DNA of 64,000 nt from Pandoraea aquatica (GCF_902459565.1 NZ_CABPSN010000002.1:744001-808000), one strand, 5' to 3'. Positions 25,842 through 35,454 are shown, counted from the first letter of the stretch. Translations and numbers: made by a program. The notes: a model not told the origin generated them from the sequence alone.

Positions 25842-26803
25842 TTGGATTTGGTGGACTTGGCCGACTCGGTGCGCTTGGTCGCAGCCTTCTTCGTCGCCGT
25901 CTTCTTACCTGTCTTGCCATCGGACGCGTTTGTCGACTTGCGCGCCTTCGCAGGTTTCTCCTCGACGTCCTGCGCTTCGACGGTGACGGCGTCGCGCTTA
26001 CCCTTCGTCCCGAGGCTCTGCTTGAGCAGCGCCATCAGATCGGTGACGTTTGCATTGCTCGCCAGCTTCGGTGCGCTCGCTTCGATTTGCGCGACTTCGC
26101 GTGTCTGGCCGGACGCGATCTTGCGGTCGATGAGCGCCTTGAGGTCATCCTGAAACGTGTCGTGATAGTCGCCGGGACGCCAGGGGCCGGACATCTCGTC
26201 GATCAGCCGGATCGCCATATCCAGTTCGCGCTCGCCGGGCGCGGCGAGCTTCTGCAACTTCTCCTTTGTCAGCCCGACCTCGGCCGGATCGCGCATCTCG
26301 TCCTGCCATCGAAGGGTGTCGAGCACGAGCGCGTCGCCGGCCGGTGCGAGCACCGCGAGATGCGCGCGTGTGTGCATCACCACGCGTGCAATGCCGAGTT
26401 TGCCCGCCCTGATGAGCGCCGCGTGCAGCAGCGCGTAGGCCTTCGCGCCGCCGCGCTCGGGCACGAGGTAGTACGGCGTGTCGAGATACATGAAGGAGAC
26501 GTCTGTCGCGTCGACGAACGCCAGAATGTCGACGGTCTGCGTCGCGGTCGGGTTGGCCGAGCGGATTTCGTCGTCGCTGAGCACGACATAGTTGCCCTTC
26601 TCGTACTCGTAGCCGTGCACGATCTGGTCGCGCGGCACCTCTTTGCCGTTCTCCTTGTTCACGCGCTTGTAGCCGACCGGGGACATGGTGCGCTTGTCGA
26701 GCCAGTCGAGATCGAGCTTGTGTGTCGTCGACGCAGGAAACAGCGTGACGGGCACGTTGACCAGTCCGAAGCTGATGGCACCCTTCCAGATTGCGCGAGC
26801 CAT
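25838..26803 (-). CDS. ku: Ku protein, DNA end-binding (NHEJ)
   Basis: Bacterial Ku homodimer subunit, 321 aa from ATG 26803 (GGGAG 6 bases upstream; 29 further in-frame codons are rejected since the family starts MARAIWKGAISFGLVNVPV). Ku core at about 1-260. The C-terminal tail from about 265 is a low-complexity run rich in Lys, Thr, Ser and Ala, as in Ku proteins with DNA-binding tails. It binds broken DNA ends and recruits LigD, encoded next with a GTGA overlap. The 173-bp gap upstream is shared with a divergent membrane protein gene. Confidence 0.95.
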   Translation of the reverse strand: MARAIWKGAISFGLVNVPVTLFPASTTHKLDLDWLDKRTMSPVGYKRVNKENGKEVPRDQIVHGYEYEKGNYVVLSDDEIRSANPTATQTVDILAFVDATDVSFMYLDTPYYLVPERGGAKAYALLHAALIRAGKLGIARVVMHTRAHLAVLAPAGDALVLDTLRWQDEMRDPAEVGLTKEKLQKLAAPGERELDMAIRLIDEMSGPWRPGDYHDTFQDDLKALIDRKIASGQTREVAQIEASAPKLASNANVTDLMALLKQSLGTKGKRDAVTVEAQDVEEKPAKARKSTNASDGKTGKKTATKKAATKRTESAKSTKSK

Positions 26804-26976
26804 AGATGCTCCCAATGAGGGGGTAATGTTGCGATTCTTGCAGGGCAGGCCGGGTTCCCATGCATTGATTTTCTCAATGCCGACGGCCATGCCATAAGGA
26901 TTCCTTGATGAAACGAAGCGGCCTGACGCTTATCCCATTGGAATCGATGCATGACATCAGCAAAGGGAGATAGGCG

Positions 26977-27654
26977 ATGGCGATGATCGTGGCAGGGCGA
27001 TTCACGACGTTCGATCAGGCGAATCTGGTGGCGAGCCGGTTGTACGACCGGTCGTTTCGGCCGTCAGACGTGTCGGTGTTCTTTCTGAATCCCACTGGCC
27101 AGCACGCGAAGTTTCCGATGGGCGGCGATGTCGACGCCGATGCTGCGGCGCGCCCGGCGAGCCGGGGGGCGGCACAGGGCATCATCGCCGGTGGCGCGTT
27201 CGGGCTTGCGCTGGGGGCGTTGCTCTACGTCGCGATCTGGCGCTTCTGGCTCGTGCCTGTCGTCGGCATGATGGCCGGGGCCTATCTGGGCGCATTTCTC
27301 GGCGCTTTGCGCCGCATGCAAAGTCGTGAGCGCGTGTCGTCAAAGCAAGCAGGTATGCGCGATGCCGGGGTGATGCTGGCCACGCACGTCAGCGAATCCA
27401 CGGCGGATACGGCGATTGCCGTGCTGCGCGATGCAGGCGTCGCAGAGATCGAACAGGCGAATGGTGTGTGGGAAGGCGGCGAATGGCGCGACTTCGACCC
27501 GGTGCAGCATGCGCATCATGCGCAAGATGTGCAAGCGGGTGAACGTGAACCGCATGCCGAGCCGACGATTGGTGTGGCGGCCAACGAACGCGATGACCGA
27601 GACGCTCGCGACGACGCAACCCGCGTGAGACCCCGACGTACCGACTGGCTGTAG
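26977..27654 (+). CDS. membrane protein with glycine-rich segment, unknown function
   Basis: 225 aa; start codon preceded by AAAGGGAGA. N-terminal part (1-60) resembles stress-protein modules that begin VAGRFTTFDQANLVASRLYD. A glycine/alanine-rich hydrophobic hairpin at about 66-112 (GAAQGIIAGGAFGLALGALL, then VVGMMAGAYLGAFLGAL) should insert in the membrane, like glycine-zipper proteins. The region from about 125 (VMLATHVSESTADTAIAVLR) looks like a small alpha/beta domain ending in EIEQANGVWEGGEWRDFDP. The tail is charged. No specific function is known to me. Confidence 0.65.
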   Translation: MAMIVAGRFTTFDQANLVASRLYDRSFRPSDVSVFFLNPTGQHAKFPMGGDVDADAAARPASRGAAQGIIAGGAFGLALGALLYVAIWRFWLVPVVGMMAGAYLGAFLGALRRMQSRERVSSKQAGMRDAGVMLATHVSESTADTAIAVLRDAGVAEIEQANGVWEGGEWRDFDPVQHAHHAQDVQAGEREPHAEPTIGVAANERDDRDARDDATRVRPRRTDWL

Positions 27655-27694
27655 AATCGACTGCGTTCCATGATGACCGTTCAGGAGGCTGACA

Positions 27695-27946
27695 ATGCTG
27701 TCGATCCATACCGGTTTCGTCGTTTGCCCGACCTGCAAGTCCCGATTCGCCGTGGCGGCCAGTGAGCCGACCGTACAGGCGCTCCACGACTATCTCCATT
27801 CGGATGCCGAAGTGAAGTGCCCGACTTGCGATACCGTTTTCGCGACGGGCAGCGCCAAGAGCAGCATCGAGTTCGAGCCCGTCAATGACGGCGAGACGCT
27901 CTCGCCGTCTCCCGTGCGAAGCATCGACGGGCTCGATAATCACTGA
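27695..27946 (+). CDS. small zinc-ribbon protein
   Basis: 83 aa with two CPTC knuckles (CPTCKSRF at about 11-18 and CPTCDTVF at about 42-49), a four-cysteine zinc ribbon similar to MJ0042-type fingers. The rest is acidic and probably disordered. Ribosome site AGGAGG upstream. It follows the glycine-rich membrane protein gene by 40 bp and may be cotranscribed. Function unknown. Confidence 0.65.
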   Translation: MLSIHTGFVVCPTCKSRFAVAASEPTVQALHDYLHSDAEVKCPTCDTVFATGSAKSSIEFEPVNDGETLSPSPVRSIDGLDNH

Positions 27947-27969
27947 ATCATGGCGCTTGGGTCAGCGGC

Positions 27970-28911
27970 TCACAGCGGCGTCATCACCGGTTCGCCCGCC
28001 TGATAGCGGCGGGTGTTCTCCATGAACATCGAGAGCGTGGCGGCTTCCGCTTCCGGCGAGCGGCCTGCCACGTGCGGGCTCAGCACGATGTTCTGCAAGT
28101 CGATGAGTGCTGCGGGCGGCGACGGCTCGCCTTCGTAGACGTCCAGCCCTGCGCCAGCTATCACGCCGTTGCGAAGTGCGTCGGCAAGCGCTGCGGTATC
28201 GACGACGCTGCCACGTCCCAGGTTGACGAGAAAGCCGTCTTTGCCGAGCGCGCGCAACACGTCGGCGTTGATCATGTGATGGGACTCTGCGCCGCCCGGT
28301 GCCGTCACCACCAGAATGTCGGCCCATTCGGCCAGTGCCGTCACGCTGTCGAAGTATTGATAGTGCGACGGGAGATCGTCGCGACGGTTGCGGTTTCGGT
28401 AGCCGATCTGCATGTCGAAACCTTCGCCGCGTTTGGCGAACTGACGGCCGACCGCGCCCAGACCAACGATTCCGAGTTTCTTACCGGCCACACCCGGCTG
28501 CATCGGCAGCGCGTCGCGCCAGATGCCCTTGCGGCACGCCGCGTCATATTCCGGAATACGGCGAATCGCGGCGAGCAACAGGGCGAAGCCCTGATCCGCC
28601 ACGGTCGGTGCGTTGGCACCTGCGCCATGCACCACCACGATGTCGCGCGCGCGCATCGCCGCAATGTCCAGATTCTCGTAACCGGCCCCCAGTGCGCTGA
28701 CCAGCTCGACGTTGGGCAGGTGTGTCAGCTCGGCGGCGCTCATGCCGCGTGAACCGTTGGTGAGCACGAAACGCACGCGCTCCCCGTCAGGTCCCCAGCC
28801 TTCCGGCGTCGGATGGTGGCTCGGGCGGTAAATCACTTCGAAACGGGTTTGCAGTTCGGACAACTGCTCGGGATGCATCGGGATGATGACCAGCAAGGGG
28901 GGCAGCGACAC
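27970..28911 (-). CDS. D-2-hydroxyacid dehydrogenase (glyoxylate/hydroxypyruvate reductase type)
   Basis: NAD(P)-dependent reductase, 313 aa. The GTG at 28911 is preferred because GGAG lies 7 bases upstream, while a TTG at 28917 is too close to it. Coenzyme motif GIVGLGAVGRQFAKRG (about 149-164). Catalytic Arg lies in NLGRGSVVD, Glu in LDVYEGEPSPP and His in LSPHVAGRSPEAE. The active site is complete. It reduces a 2-oxo acid such as glyoxylate or hydroxypyruvate; the substrate cannot be fixed from sequence. No clear operon partner. Confidence 0.85.
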   Translation of the reverse strand: MSLPPLLVIIPMHPEQLSELQTRFEVIYRPSHHPTPEGWGPDGERVRFVLTNGSRGMSAAELTHLPNVELVSALGAGYENLDIAAMRARDIVVVHGAGANAPTVADQGFALLLAAIRRIPEYDAACRKGIWRDALPMQPGVAGKKLGIVGLGAVGRQFAKRGEGFDMQIGYRNRNRRDDLPSHYQYFDSVTALAEWADILVVTAPGGAESHHMINADVLRALGKDGFLVNLGRGSVVDTAALADALRNGVIAGAGLDVYEGEPSPPAALIDLQNIVLSPHVAGRSPEAEAATLSMFMENTRRYQAGEPVMTPL

Positions 28912-29049
28912 CTTCAATCTCCGTCAGAGGAATTTGGACCGACGGCGACGGGTGTGCAGGCACCTCGATTCGCCGTCAGTCGACACTCTATCCCTATCCG
29001 CGACGGATTGCGCGCTGGATCCGCACAAGCTTATGCAGCGTTTGCAGTG

Positions 29050-30393
29050 TTATGCAGCGGCTTCCACGGCCAGCACGGCCTGACGATGGCGAATGCGCCC
29101 GAGCGTCAGCATCGTGAAGCCAGCCAGCACCGCAGGCACGCCGATGGCGGCGAACAGCGCGGGCATCGACCAGCCCATGGCGAGCATCGATGCGCCGCCG
29201 ACCGAGCCGACCACCGACCCCAAACGCCCGACACCGTTCGCCCAGCTCACACCGGTCGCACGGCAATCCGTCGGATAGAACTCGGCGGAGAGCGCGTTCG
29301 CGCCGACCTGTCCGCCCGAGACGCAGAACCCGGCCCAGAACACGGCCACCGACGCGAGCACCGGCGAACTGGCCAGCGGGCCGACGGCGGCCACGCATAC
29401 GCCAGCCAGTACGTAGGCGGCCGCGAGCACGTAATGCGGATTGAAACGGTCCATCAACCAGCCGAGCACGATGGCCCCGAGCGTGCCACCCACCTGGAAC
29501 ATCGCGGTGACGATGGCCGCGTTACGCAGCGTAAGGCCATTGGTGCGAAGCAACGTCGGCAGCCAGCTCGAGAGCAGATAGATCACCAGCAGGCTCATGA
29601 AGAACGTCACCCAGAAGAGCAACGTGCCACGCAGCAACTCGGGCGTGAAGAGATGGCGCACCGGCGACGTGGTCGACGGCTTCATCGCCACATTGAACGT
29701 TGCACCGCGCAGATCCTCATGCGGCGCAATGCGTTGCAGCGACGCGGCCACGCGCTCCGGCGACTTGCCCGCCATCACCAGATAGCGCACCGACTCGGGC
29801 AGTGCACGGATCAGGATCACGCCGAGCACGATGGGCATGATGCCGCCGACGATCAGCACCGAACGCCAGCCGAAAGCTTCGATCAGGCCTGCCGAGGCGA
29901 GGCCACCGAGGGCCGAGCCGAGGGTGAAGCCGCAGAACATGGTCGTCACGAGGAACGAACGGCGCGAGTCGGGGCAGTACTCCGACGTCAGCGTGATCGC
30001 GTTCGGCATGGCACCGCCGAGGCCGAGGCCCGTCAGAAAGCGCAGCGCGATGAGGTGCCACAGATCCATCGACCAGGCCGAGGCGAGACTCGCGACACCG
30101 AAGAAGAGGACCGAGAAGATCAGGATGGTCTTGCGTCCGAGCTTGTCGGCGAGCGGGCCGAACAGGAACGCACCGGCCATGAGACCGGCAAGTCCCGCAC
30201 CGAACAACGGGGCGAGATGCGCGGGCGTGAGCGACCATTCGGCACGAATCGCGGGGGCGATGAAACCGATGGCGGCGGTATCGAAACCGTCGATGGCGAC
30301 GATCAGGAAGCACAGAACGACGATCATCATCTGAAACGGCGAGATGCGATGCCGGTCGATGAACGCCGTCACGTTGATGGGATTCGCTGGCAT
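29050..30393 (-). CDS. MFS transporter, AAHS family, probable 3-hydroxybenzoate/gentisate importer
   Basis: Inner-membrane symporter, 447 aa, 12 predicted helices, with the AAHS helix-1 motif AIDGFDTAAIGFIAPAIRAE (about 33-52) and the MFS loop GPLADKLGRKTI (about 82-93). Ribosome site GAGGAGACACCCC before ATG 30393. Last gene of the minus-strand gentisate cluster, 110 bp after the 3-hydroxybenzoate monooxygenase, so import of 3-hydroxybenzoate or gentisate is likely. Paralogue of the transporter at 18134-19477. Confidence 0.88.
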   Translation of the reverse strand: MPANPINVTAFIDRHRISPFQMMIVVLCFLIVAIDGFDTAAIGFIAPAIRAEWSLTPAHLAPLFGAGLAGLMAGAFLFGPLADKLGRKTILIFSVLFFGVASLASAWSMDLWHLIALRFLTGLGLGGAMPNAITLTSEYCPDSRRSFLVTTMFCGFTLGSALGGLASAGLIEAFGWRSVLIVGGIMPIVLGVILIRALPESVRYLVMAGKSPERVAASLQRIAPHEDLRGATFNVAMKPSTTSPVRHLFTPELLRGTLLFWVTFFMSLLVIYLLSSWLPTLLRTNGLTLRNAAIVTAMFQVGGTLGAIVLGWLMDRFNPHYVLAAAYVLAGVCVAAVGPLASSPVLASVAVFWAGFCVSGGQVGANALSAEFYPTDCRATGVSWANGVGRLGSVVGSVGGASMLAMGWSMPALFAAIGVPAVLAGFTMLTLGRIRHRQAVLAVEAAA

Positions 30394-30503
30394 GGGGTGT
30401 CTCCTCTAGGGTGCCAGAAGTCGCGCGGCAACAGGCAAGCGTCGCGCGACGGGTCCACGCGGTGGAATTTTTTTGTTCCGCGTGGGGTATTGCGCTCAGC
30501 CGA

Positions 30504-31721
30504 TCATGCGTCGGCCAGCCACGGGGTTTGCGACAGGCAGTTCTCGGCACGCCAGCCGTGCAGCCATTGCAGCGCGTCGTAGAACTGCGTCTGCGTGCGG
30601 CCCTTCCACAGCGAGTTGCGCACCCAGCGATCCACGCCCTTGGCGTGATAGACGCGACCCATGTCGCGCGCGCCGTACAGCACGCGTGCGGTGCGCGGAA
30701 TGCGGGCGTGTTCGTAGCGACGGAAGGCTTCGGTGAAGTCGCCGTTCGCAGCCGTATAGGCGGCACCGAGGGTGACGGCGTCTTCGAGGGCCTGACACGC
30801 GCCTTGCGCGATGTACTGCGTCATCGGGTGCGCCGCGTCGCCGAGGATGGTCGCGCGGCCGAAGCTCCACTGCGCGACCGGGTCACGGTCGGCGGTGGCC
30901 CAGCGACGCCACGACGTCGGACGGTCGAGCATCTGGTGCGGCAGCGCGTCGATGCCTTCGAAGTACGACAGCACTTCTTCTTTACTGCCGTCGCGCACGC
31001 CCCATACTTCCTGTTCACGGCTATGGAAGGTCACGACGAGGTTGTATTGCTTGCCGCCACGCAGCGGGTAGTGCACGAGGTGACAGTTCGGGCCGGCCCA
31101 TACGACCGGCGCGTTGACCTGCAAGTCCTGCGGCATGTTCTCGACGTCGACCACTGCGCGGTAGACCACATGGCCCGTCACGCGCGGCTCGTCGCCGATC
31201 AGTGCGGCACGCACGGCGGACTTCACGCCGTCGCATCCGATCACGGCGTCGGCCGTGTGACGCTCGCCGTGCTGATCGATGACGGTGACGCCGTTCGCAT
31301 CCTGCTCCAGCGACACAACGCGCGTTGCCGTGCGGAACTGGATTCGCGGATTGCGTTGTACGGCTTCGAGGATCGACAGATGAATGTCTGCGCGATGGAT
31401 CACGGCGTACGGATTGCCGAAGCGCTCGCGATACGGCGTGCCGACGTCGACTTCCGCGATGATGCTGCGATCGATGGCGTCGCGCAGCGTGATGTGATCG
31501 GTGAAGACCGAGCGTCCGCGCGCGGCCTCGCCGACGCCAAGGGCATCGAGTGCAGCGAAGGCGTTGGCCGCCAACTGGATGCCTGCACCGATTTCGCCGA
31601 TGGTCTCGGCCTGTTCCAGCAGTTCGATCTGCACGCCCTGATTGGCGAGTGCGAGTGCAGCGGCGAGTCCGCCGATGCCGCCGCCGACGACCAGCGCTTT
31701 GGGTTGATGGGGTTGCGTCAT
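30504..31721 (-). CDS. mhbM: 3-hydroxybenzoate 6-monooxygenase (FAD)
   Basis: Class A flavin monooxygenase that makes gentisate from 3-hydroxybenzoate with NADH and O2; 405 aa from ATG 31721 (GAGGAGACAAGC upstream). FAD-binding motif VVGGGIGGLAAALALANQG (about 11-29), the DG motif IGCDGVKSAVRAAL (about 158-171) and the GD motif TILGDAAHPMTQYIAQGACQ (about 283-302). Salicylate-type hydroxylases share these motifs; the gentisate-pathway genes on the same strand decide for the 6-hydroxylase. Transcribed after the maleylpyruvate isomerase gene, 94 bp away. Confidence 0.88.
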   Translation of the reverse strand: MTQPHQPKALVVGGGIGGLAAALALANQGVQIELLEQAETIGEIGAGIQLAANAFAALDALGVGEAARGRSVFTDHITLRDAIDRSIIAEVDVGTPYRERFGNPYAVIHRADIHLSILEAVQRNPRIQFRTATRVVSLEQDANGVTVIDQHGERHTADAVIGCDGVKSAVRAALIGDEPRVTGHVVYRAVVDVENMPQDLQVNAPVVWAGPNCHLVHYPLRGGKQYNLVVTFHSREQEVWGVRDGSKEEVLSYFEGIDALPHQMLDRPTSWRRWATADRDPVAQWSFGRATILGDAAHPMTQYIAQGACQALEDAVTLGAAYTAANGDFTEAFRRYEHARIPRTARVLYGARDMGRVYHAKGVDRWVRNSLWKGRTQTQFYDALQWLHGWRAENCLSQTPWLADA

Positions 31722-31815
31722 GCTTGTCTCCTCGGGCAGTGCCTGCCCTCCTGCTTTTTCATTCACTTCCGGCACGTGCGGCCGGGGGCGTGTCAGCACC
31801 CCGGCTGCGCGTGCG

Positions 31816-32457
31816 TCACACCGAGTAATCCGGTTGACGGTTGGGTGCCGCTGCAAGAAACGCCGGGTGCGTTTCCGCCTGCGCGAACACCGCCATAGCC
31901 CGTGGATACGCCGACAGATCGCAACCCATGCGCTGGGCGTTGGCGATCTGCGGGATCAGGCAGACGTCGGCCAGCGTGGGCGTGTCGCCGAAGCACCACG
32001 CGCCGTGTCCGTACTTCACCAGCAGACGCTCCACTCCGGCCATGCCTTCTGCGACCCAGTGGCGATACCACGCATCTTTCTGCTCGGCCGACAAAGCGAG
32101 CGGCCCTTGCAGATACTTCAGAATGCGTAGGTTGTTCACCGGGTGGATGTCACAACTGATGAGCATTGACAGTTCGAGCACGCGGGCGCGCGCTTCGATG
32201 TCCTGCGGCACCAGACGCGACTGCGGATACTTCGCGTCGAGATAGTCGATGATCGCGAGCGACTGGCCGAGCGATACGTCGCCATCGACCAGCGCGGGCA
32301 CGGTGGCCGAGGCGTTCACTTCGTCGACATAGGGTTGTGCGCGATGCTCGCCGACACGGATGTTCACCGGAATGGTGTCGAACGCGAGTCCCTTGAGCGC
32401 GAGCGCGATACGCACGCGGTACGACGTCGAACTGTTGAAAAAGCTGTAGAGCTGCAT
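31816..32457 (-). CDS. mhbI: maleylpyruvate isomerase (zeta-class GST)
   Basis: Glutathione-dependent cis-trans isomerase of maleylpyruvate to fumarylpyruvate, 213 aa. Zeta-class signature at the N-terminus (FFNSSTSYRVRIALALKG), cis-Pro in ATVPALVDGD and glutathione-binding LGQSLAIIDYLD (about 63-74). The C-terminal domain carries SCDIHPVNNLRILKYL. Maleylacetoacetate isomerase is the close relative; adjacent fumarylpyruvate hydrolase and gentisate dioxygenase genes support maleylpyruvate. Starts 10 bp after the hydrolase gene. Confidence 0.9.
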   Translation of the reverse strand: MQLYSFFNSSTSYRVRIALALKGLAFDTIPVNIRVGEHRAQPYVDEVNASATVPALVDGDVSLGQSLAIIDYLDAKYPQSRLVPQDIEARARVLELSMLISCDIHPVNNLRILKYLQGPLALSAEQKDAWYRHWVAEGMAGVERLLVKYGHGAWCFGDTPTLADVCLIPQIANAQRMGCDLSAYPRAMAVFAQAETHPAFLAAAPNRQPDYSV

Positions 32458-32467
32458 GACCGTTGCC

Positions 32468-33166
32468 TCAGACCACGCGCACCGTGATCTCGCCGAGACC
32501 TTCGACGGCCGTGACCATCGTCTCGCCTGCCTTGACCGGGCCGACGCCTTCCGGGGTGCCCGTGTAGATCAGGTCGCCCGGTTCCAGACGGAAGAATTGC
32601 GACAGGTACGAGACCGTCTCGGCGACCGACCAGATCAGATGCGTGACGTCGCTCTTTTGCTTTTGCACGCCGTCCACGGTCAGCGAGATCGCGGCCTTTT
32701 CGACGTGACCGACGCTAGAGACCGGATGGATCGGGCCGATCGGTGCCGATGCATCGAAGGCCTTGCCGATTTCCCACGGGCGGCCCATCTCGCGCATCTT
32801 CATTTGCAGATCGCGACGCGTCATGTCCAGACCGACGGCGTAACCCCAGACGTGTTCCAGTGCCTGATCGAGCGGAATGTCGGAGCCGGCCTTGCCGATC
32901 ACGGCGACCAGTTCGGCTTCGTAGTGGTAGTTGCTCGTCTGCGCCGGGTACTTCAGTTCCAGCGTGTCGCCGTACGCGACCGGCAGCACGGCGTCGGCCG
33001 GCTTGCAGAAGAAGAACGGCGGTTCGCGGTCCGGATCGAAGCCCATTTCACGGGCATGGGCGGCGTAGTTGCGGCCGACGCAGTACACGCGACGCACGGC
33101 GAACTGGTCGTTGCTGCCGACAACGGGAATGCCGACGACGGCGGGCGGGGTGAAGACGTAGGACAT
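32468..33166 (-). CDS. mhbH: fumarylpyruvate hydrolase (FAH family)
   Basis: Metal-dependent hydrolase of fumarylacetoacetase fold, 232 aa. It splits fumarylpyruvate into fumarate and pyruvate, the last step of the gentisate pathway. N-terminal FAVRRVYCVGRNYAAHAREM (about 23-42), the metal-binding segment SNYHYEAELVAVIG (about 78-91) and the C-terminal LIYTGTPEGVGPVKAGE (about 204-220) are present. Placed between gentisate dioxygenase (97 bp upstream) and maleylpyruvate isomerase (10 bp downstream). Confidence 0.92.
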   Translation of the reverse strand: MSYVFTPPAVVGIPVVGSNDQFAVRRVYCVGRNYAAHAREMGFDPDREPPFFFCKPADAVLPVAYGDTLELKYPAQTSNYHYEAELVAVIGKAGSDIPLDQALEHVWGYAVGLDMTRRDLQMKMREMGRPWEIGKAFDASAPIGPIHPVSSVGHVEKAAISLTVDGVQKQKSDVTHLIWSVAETVSYLSQFFRLEPGDLIYTGTPEGVGPVKAGETMVTAVEGLGEITVRVV

Positions 33167-33263
33167 GGTGATTGACTCAGCGAATTAAGGGGAAGGGCGA
33201 TGACCTCGCGCGTGCCACGCAGGCGTGGCGCACGCGTGAGGTCGTCAAATCGTCGGATCTCGC

Positions 33264-34301
33264 TCAGGTGCGCGACTCGCGCAGCAAATTCAGCGCGGTG
33301 AGCACCGGGCGGTCGGAGTAGCTGAACAGCACGGCGTCGTCGAGCGCGGCGAGTTGCACCGGTGCCCACGATGGCACCACGAAGTGATCGCGCGGCTCGA
33401 ACTGGAACACGTCGTCGCCGATGCGTACCGTGCCGCGGCCTTCGACGACCGAGAAGACCGTTGCATCGGTGCTGCGATAGGTCTTGCCCTGGAAGCCGGC
33501 CGGCAGGTATTGCATGAACGTTGCCATCGTCGGCATGGGCCAGCCACCGGTCGCCGGATTGACGTAGCGCAGCTTGATGCCGTCCCACGGATCGAGTTCA
33601 CCGTTGCGGTACAGCGTGTCGAGCGCTTCGCGCGAGCGGGCGTACGGGTAGCTGAAGATCGGCGACGTCGGGTCGCTCACCTTATGGTGCACCGGCAGCA
33701 TGTTGAAACCGTAGCGCGCGAAGCTGTCGCCCTCGGGGCGCTGCACGGGTTGCTGCGATTCGGGGTAGTTCTCGGCGAAACCGGCGTCGAAGTACTGCAC
33801 GAGCGGGATGTCGAGGCCGTCGAGCCACACGACCGGCTCGCCATCGGCCGGATTGCCGTGGTCGTGCCACGTCCACGACGGCGTGATGATGAAGTCGCCC
33901 GGATGCATCGTGGTGCGCTCGCCGTTGACGGCCGTCCATGCGCCGCTGCCTTCCACGATGAAGCGCAGCGCCGATTGCGTGTGACGATGGCTCGGCGCGA
34001 TTTCGCCCGGCAGGATCAGTTGCAGACCGGCATAGAGCGAACCGGTGATGCTCGACGAGCCCGGCGTGCCGGGGTTCTGCAGAATCAGCACACGACGCAC
34101 GGCTTCTTCGGCGCTGATGACGCGGCCCGCTTCCATCACGAGCGGGCGCACTTCGTTGTATTTCCAGATGGCGGGTACAACGCGCGGGCGCGGCTGGGGC
34201 GGCACCAGACTGTGCAGCGATTCCCACAGCGGGGCCATGTGGTTGTGACCGATGTGTTCGTAATAGGCAGCGCGTTCGGCGCTGGGGGCGCGGTCGGACA
34301 T
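33264..34301 (-). CDS. mhbD: gentisate 1,2-dioxygenase
   Basis: Fe(II) bicupin enzyme that cleaves gentisate to maleylpyruvate, 345 aa from ATG 34301 (GGAGACAAGC upstream; the open frame to 34505 runs into the divergent promoter and is not used). First cupin at about 95-165 with iron histidines in [16 protein letters not shown] and later H in WTWHDHG. Second cupin at about 265-330. First gene of the operon: dioxygenase, hydrolase, isomerase, monooxygenase, transporter. Confidence 0.93.
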   Translation of the reverse strand: MSDRAPSAERAAYYEHIGHNHMAPLWESLHSLVPPQPRPRVVPAIWKYNEVRPLVMEAGRVISAEEAVRRVLILQNPGTPGSSSITGSLYAGLQLILPGEIAPSHRHTQSALRFIVEGSGAWTAVNGERTTMHPGDFIITPSWTWHDHGNPADGEPVVWLDGLDIPLVQYFDAGFAENYPESQQPVQRPEGDSFARYGFNMLPVHHKVSDPTSPIFSYPYARSREALDTLYRNGELDPWDGIKLRYVNPATGGWPMPTMATFMQYLPAGFQGKTYRSTDATVFSVVEGRGTVRIGDDVFQFEPRDHFVVPSWAPVQLAALDDAVLFSYSDRPVLTALNLLRESRT

Positions 34302-34391
34302 GCTTGTCTCCATGTTGGAAGGGGGCCCGGTTAGCTCGTCTGGCGGGTATTGCCGACGGCGTACGTGGTGGTTTTCGGGTCTATGGATAGC

Positions 34392-34421
34392 GTTATACTC
34401 GGCGAGACATATTCTTTGAAA
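34392..34421 (-). promoter_or_regulatory. putative promoter of the gentisate operon
   Basis: On the minus strand: -35-like TTTCAA (34421-34416) and -10-like TATAAC (34397-34392) with 18 bp between. This predicts a start near 34385 and a leader of about 84 nt before the gentisate dioxygenase ATG. Suboptimal elements fit an activator-dependent promoter. Confidence 0.5.
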
Positions 34422-34438
34422 TGAAAAAATCATCGGAT

Positions 34439-34458
34439 CCATACGAAAAAATGTATGG
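34439..34458. promoter_or_regulatory. putative LysR operator of the gentisate operon
   Basis: CCATAC-N8-GTATGG, a perfect 6-bp inverted repeat, is centred about 64 bp upstream of the predicted operon start and about 55 bp before the LysR ATG. That is the usual position of a LysR recognition site for both activation and autorepression. Confidence 0.55.
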
Positions 34459-34503
34459 GTCGAGTGATTTGGGCGGCACCGTCGAGGTGCCGGGAGACAG
34501 CGC

Positions 34504-35454
34504 ATGGATTGGACTCAACGACTGCGTCTGCGCAACTTGCAGATGCTGCTGACCCTCGCGGAGACGGGCAACATGAGCCAGTCCGCCGCGCTGCTCAACA
34601 CGACACAGCCCGGGTTGTCGAAGTGGCTCAAGGATCTGGAGGACGACATCGGCTTGCCGCTGTTTGAGCGTCAGGCGCGCGGACTGCGGCCGACGTCGTA
34701 CGGCGAGGCGCTGATTCAGCATGCGAGACGCATCGAAGCGCAGCTCGACACGGCGCGAGACGATCTCGACGCCATGCGCGAAGGCGGGAGCGGGTTGGTG
34801 GCGATCGGGACGTCGGGGGCGTCGTCGGCGGATACGGTGCCGCTCGCGGTATTGCTGCTGCTGCAACGCATGCCCCGGGTGCAGGCGCGCGTCGTCGAAA
34901 ACACGATGGACCGGTTGATGAATCAGCTGGCCCACAGCGAGATCGATATCGTTGTTGGACGCTCGGCCCCTGAGTTGCAAGACCGGAACGTGCGCACGGA
35001 GGCGCTGTATCTGGAGCCGCTGCACTTCGTCGCAAGAACGCGGCATCCGGTGTTCTCGTTGCCGGCGGTGGATTGGGCCGATATTCAGCGTTACCGCTGG
35101 GTCGTCTGGCCGCGCGGCACACCGATCCGCAACGCGCTGGAGTCGGCGCTGGCCGAAGCGGGGTATTCGCTTCCGAACGACACCGTCGAATCGAACTCGA
35201 CGATTCTCAATCTCACACTGCTCAACAACAGCGACATGATCGGTCTGGCGTCGCACCGCACGGCGAGCCGCTTGCAGGCTCTCGGGGCGCTGCGCATTGT
35301 GCCTTTACGTCTCGCCGGGTTCGGTGGTGTCTCGATGTACTGGCGGGATGATGGTGCGAACCGCGCGGCGGTCGTCGAAGCGCTTGAATGCCTGCGCTCG
35401 GCAGCAAAGCGCTCGACGGGGGATTTGGTGGAAGGGGTTGAGGGGAATGGCTAA
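34504..35454 (+). CDS. LysR family regulator of the gentisate operon
   Basis: 316 aa; start preceded by GGGAGACAGCGC. Helix-turn-helix at about 10-70 ([40 protein letters not shown]), inducer domain at about 95-300. This branch includes regulators such as GalR-like and MhbR-like proteins of hydroxybenzoate pathways. Divergent from gentisate dioxygenase, with operator and promoter candidates in the 202-bp gap. Likely an activator responding to 3-hydroxybenzoate or gentisate; the effector is inferred. Confidence 0.87.
   Translation: MDWTQRLRLRNLQMLLTLAETGNMSQSAALLNTTQPGLSKWLKDLEDDIGLPLFERQARGLRPTSYGEALIQHARRIEAQLDTARDDLDAMREGGSGLVAIGTSGASSADTVPLAVLLLLQRMPRVQARVVENTMDRLMNQLAHSEIDIVVGRSAPELQDRNVRTEALYLEPLHFVARTRHPVFSLPAVDWADIQRYRWVVWPRGTPIRNALESALAEAGYSLPNDTVESNSTILNLTLLNNSDMIGLASHRTASRLQALGALRIVPLRLAGFGGVSMYWRDDGANRAAVVEALECLRSAAKRSTGDLVEGVEGNG

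Noticed and set aside
28813-30582. Long plus-strand open frame of 589 codons
   Set aside because: It is antisense to the AAHS transporter, is rich in Arg/His/Gln with no hydrophobic core or motif, and arises from the high GC codon pattern of the real gene.
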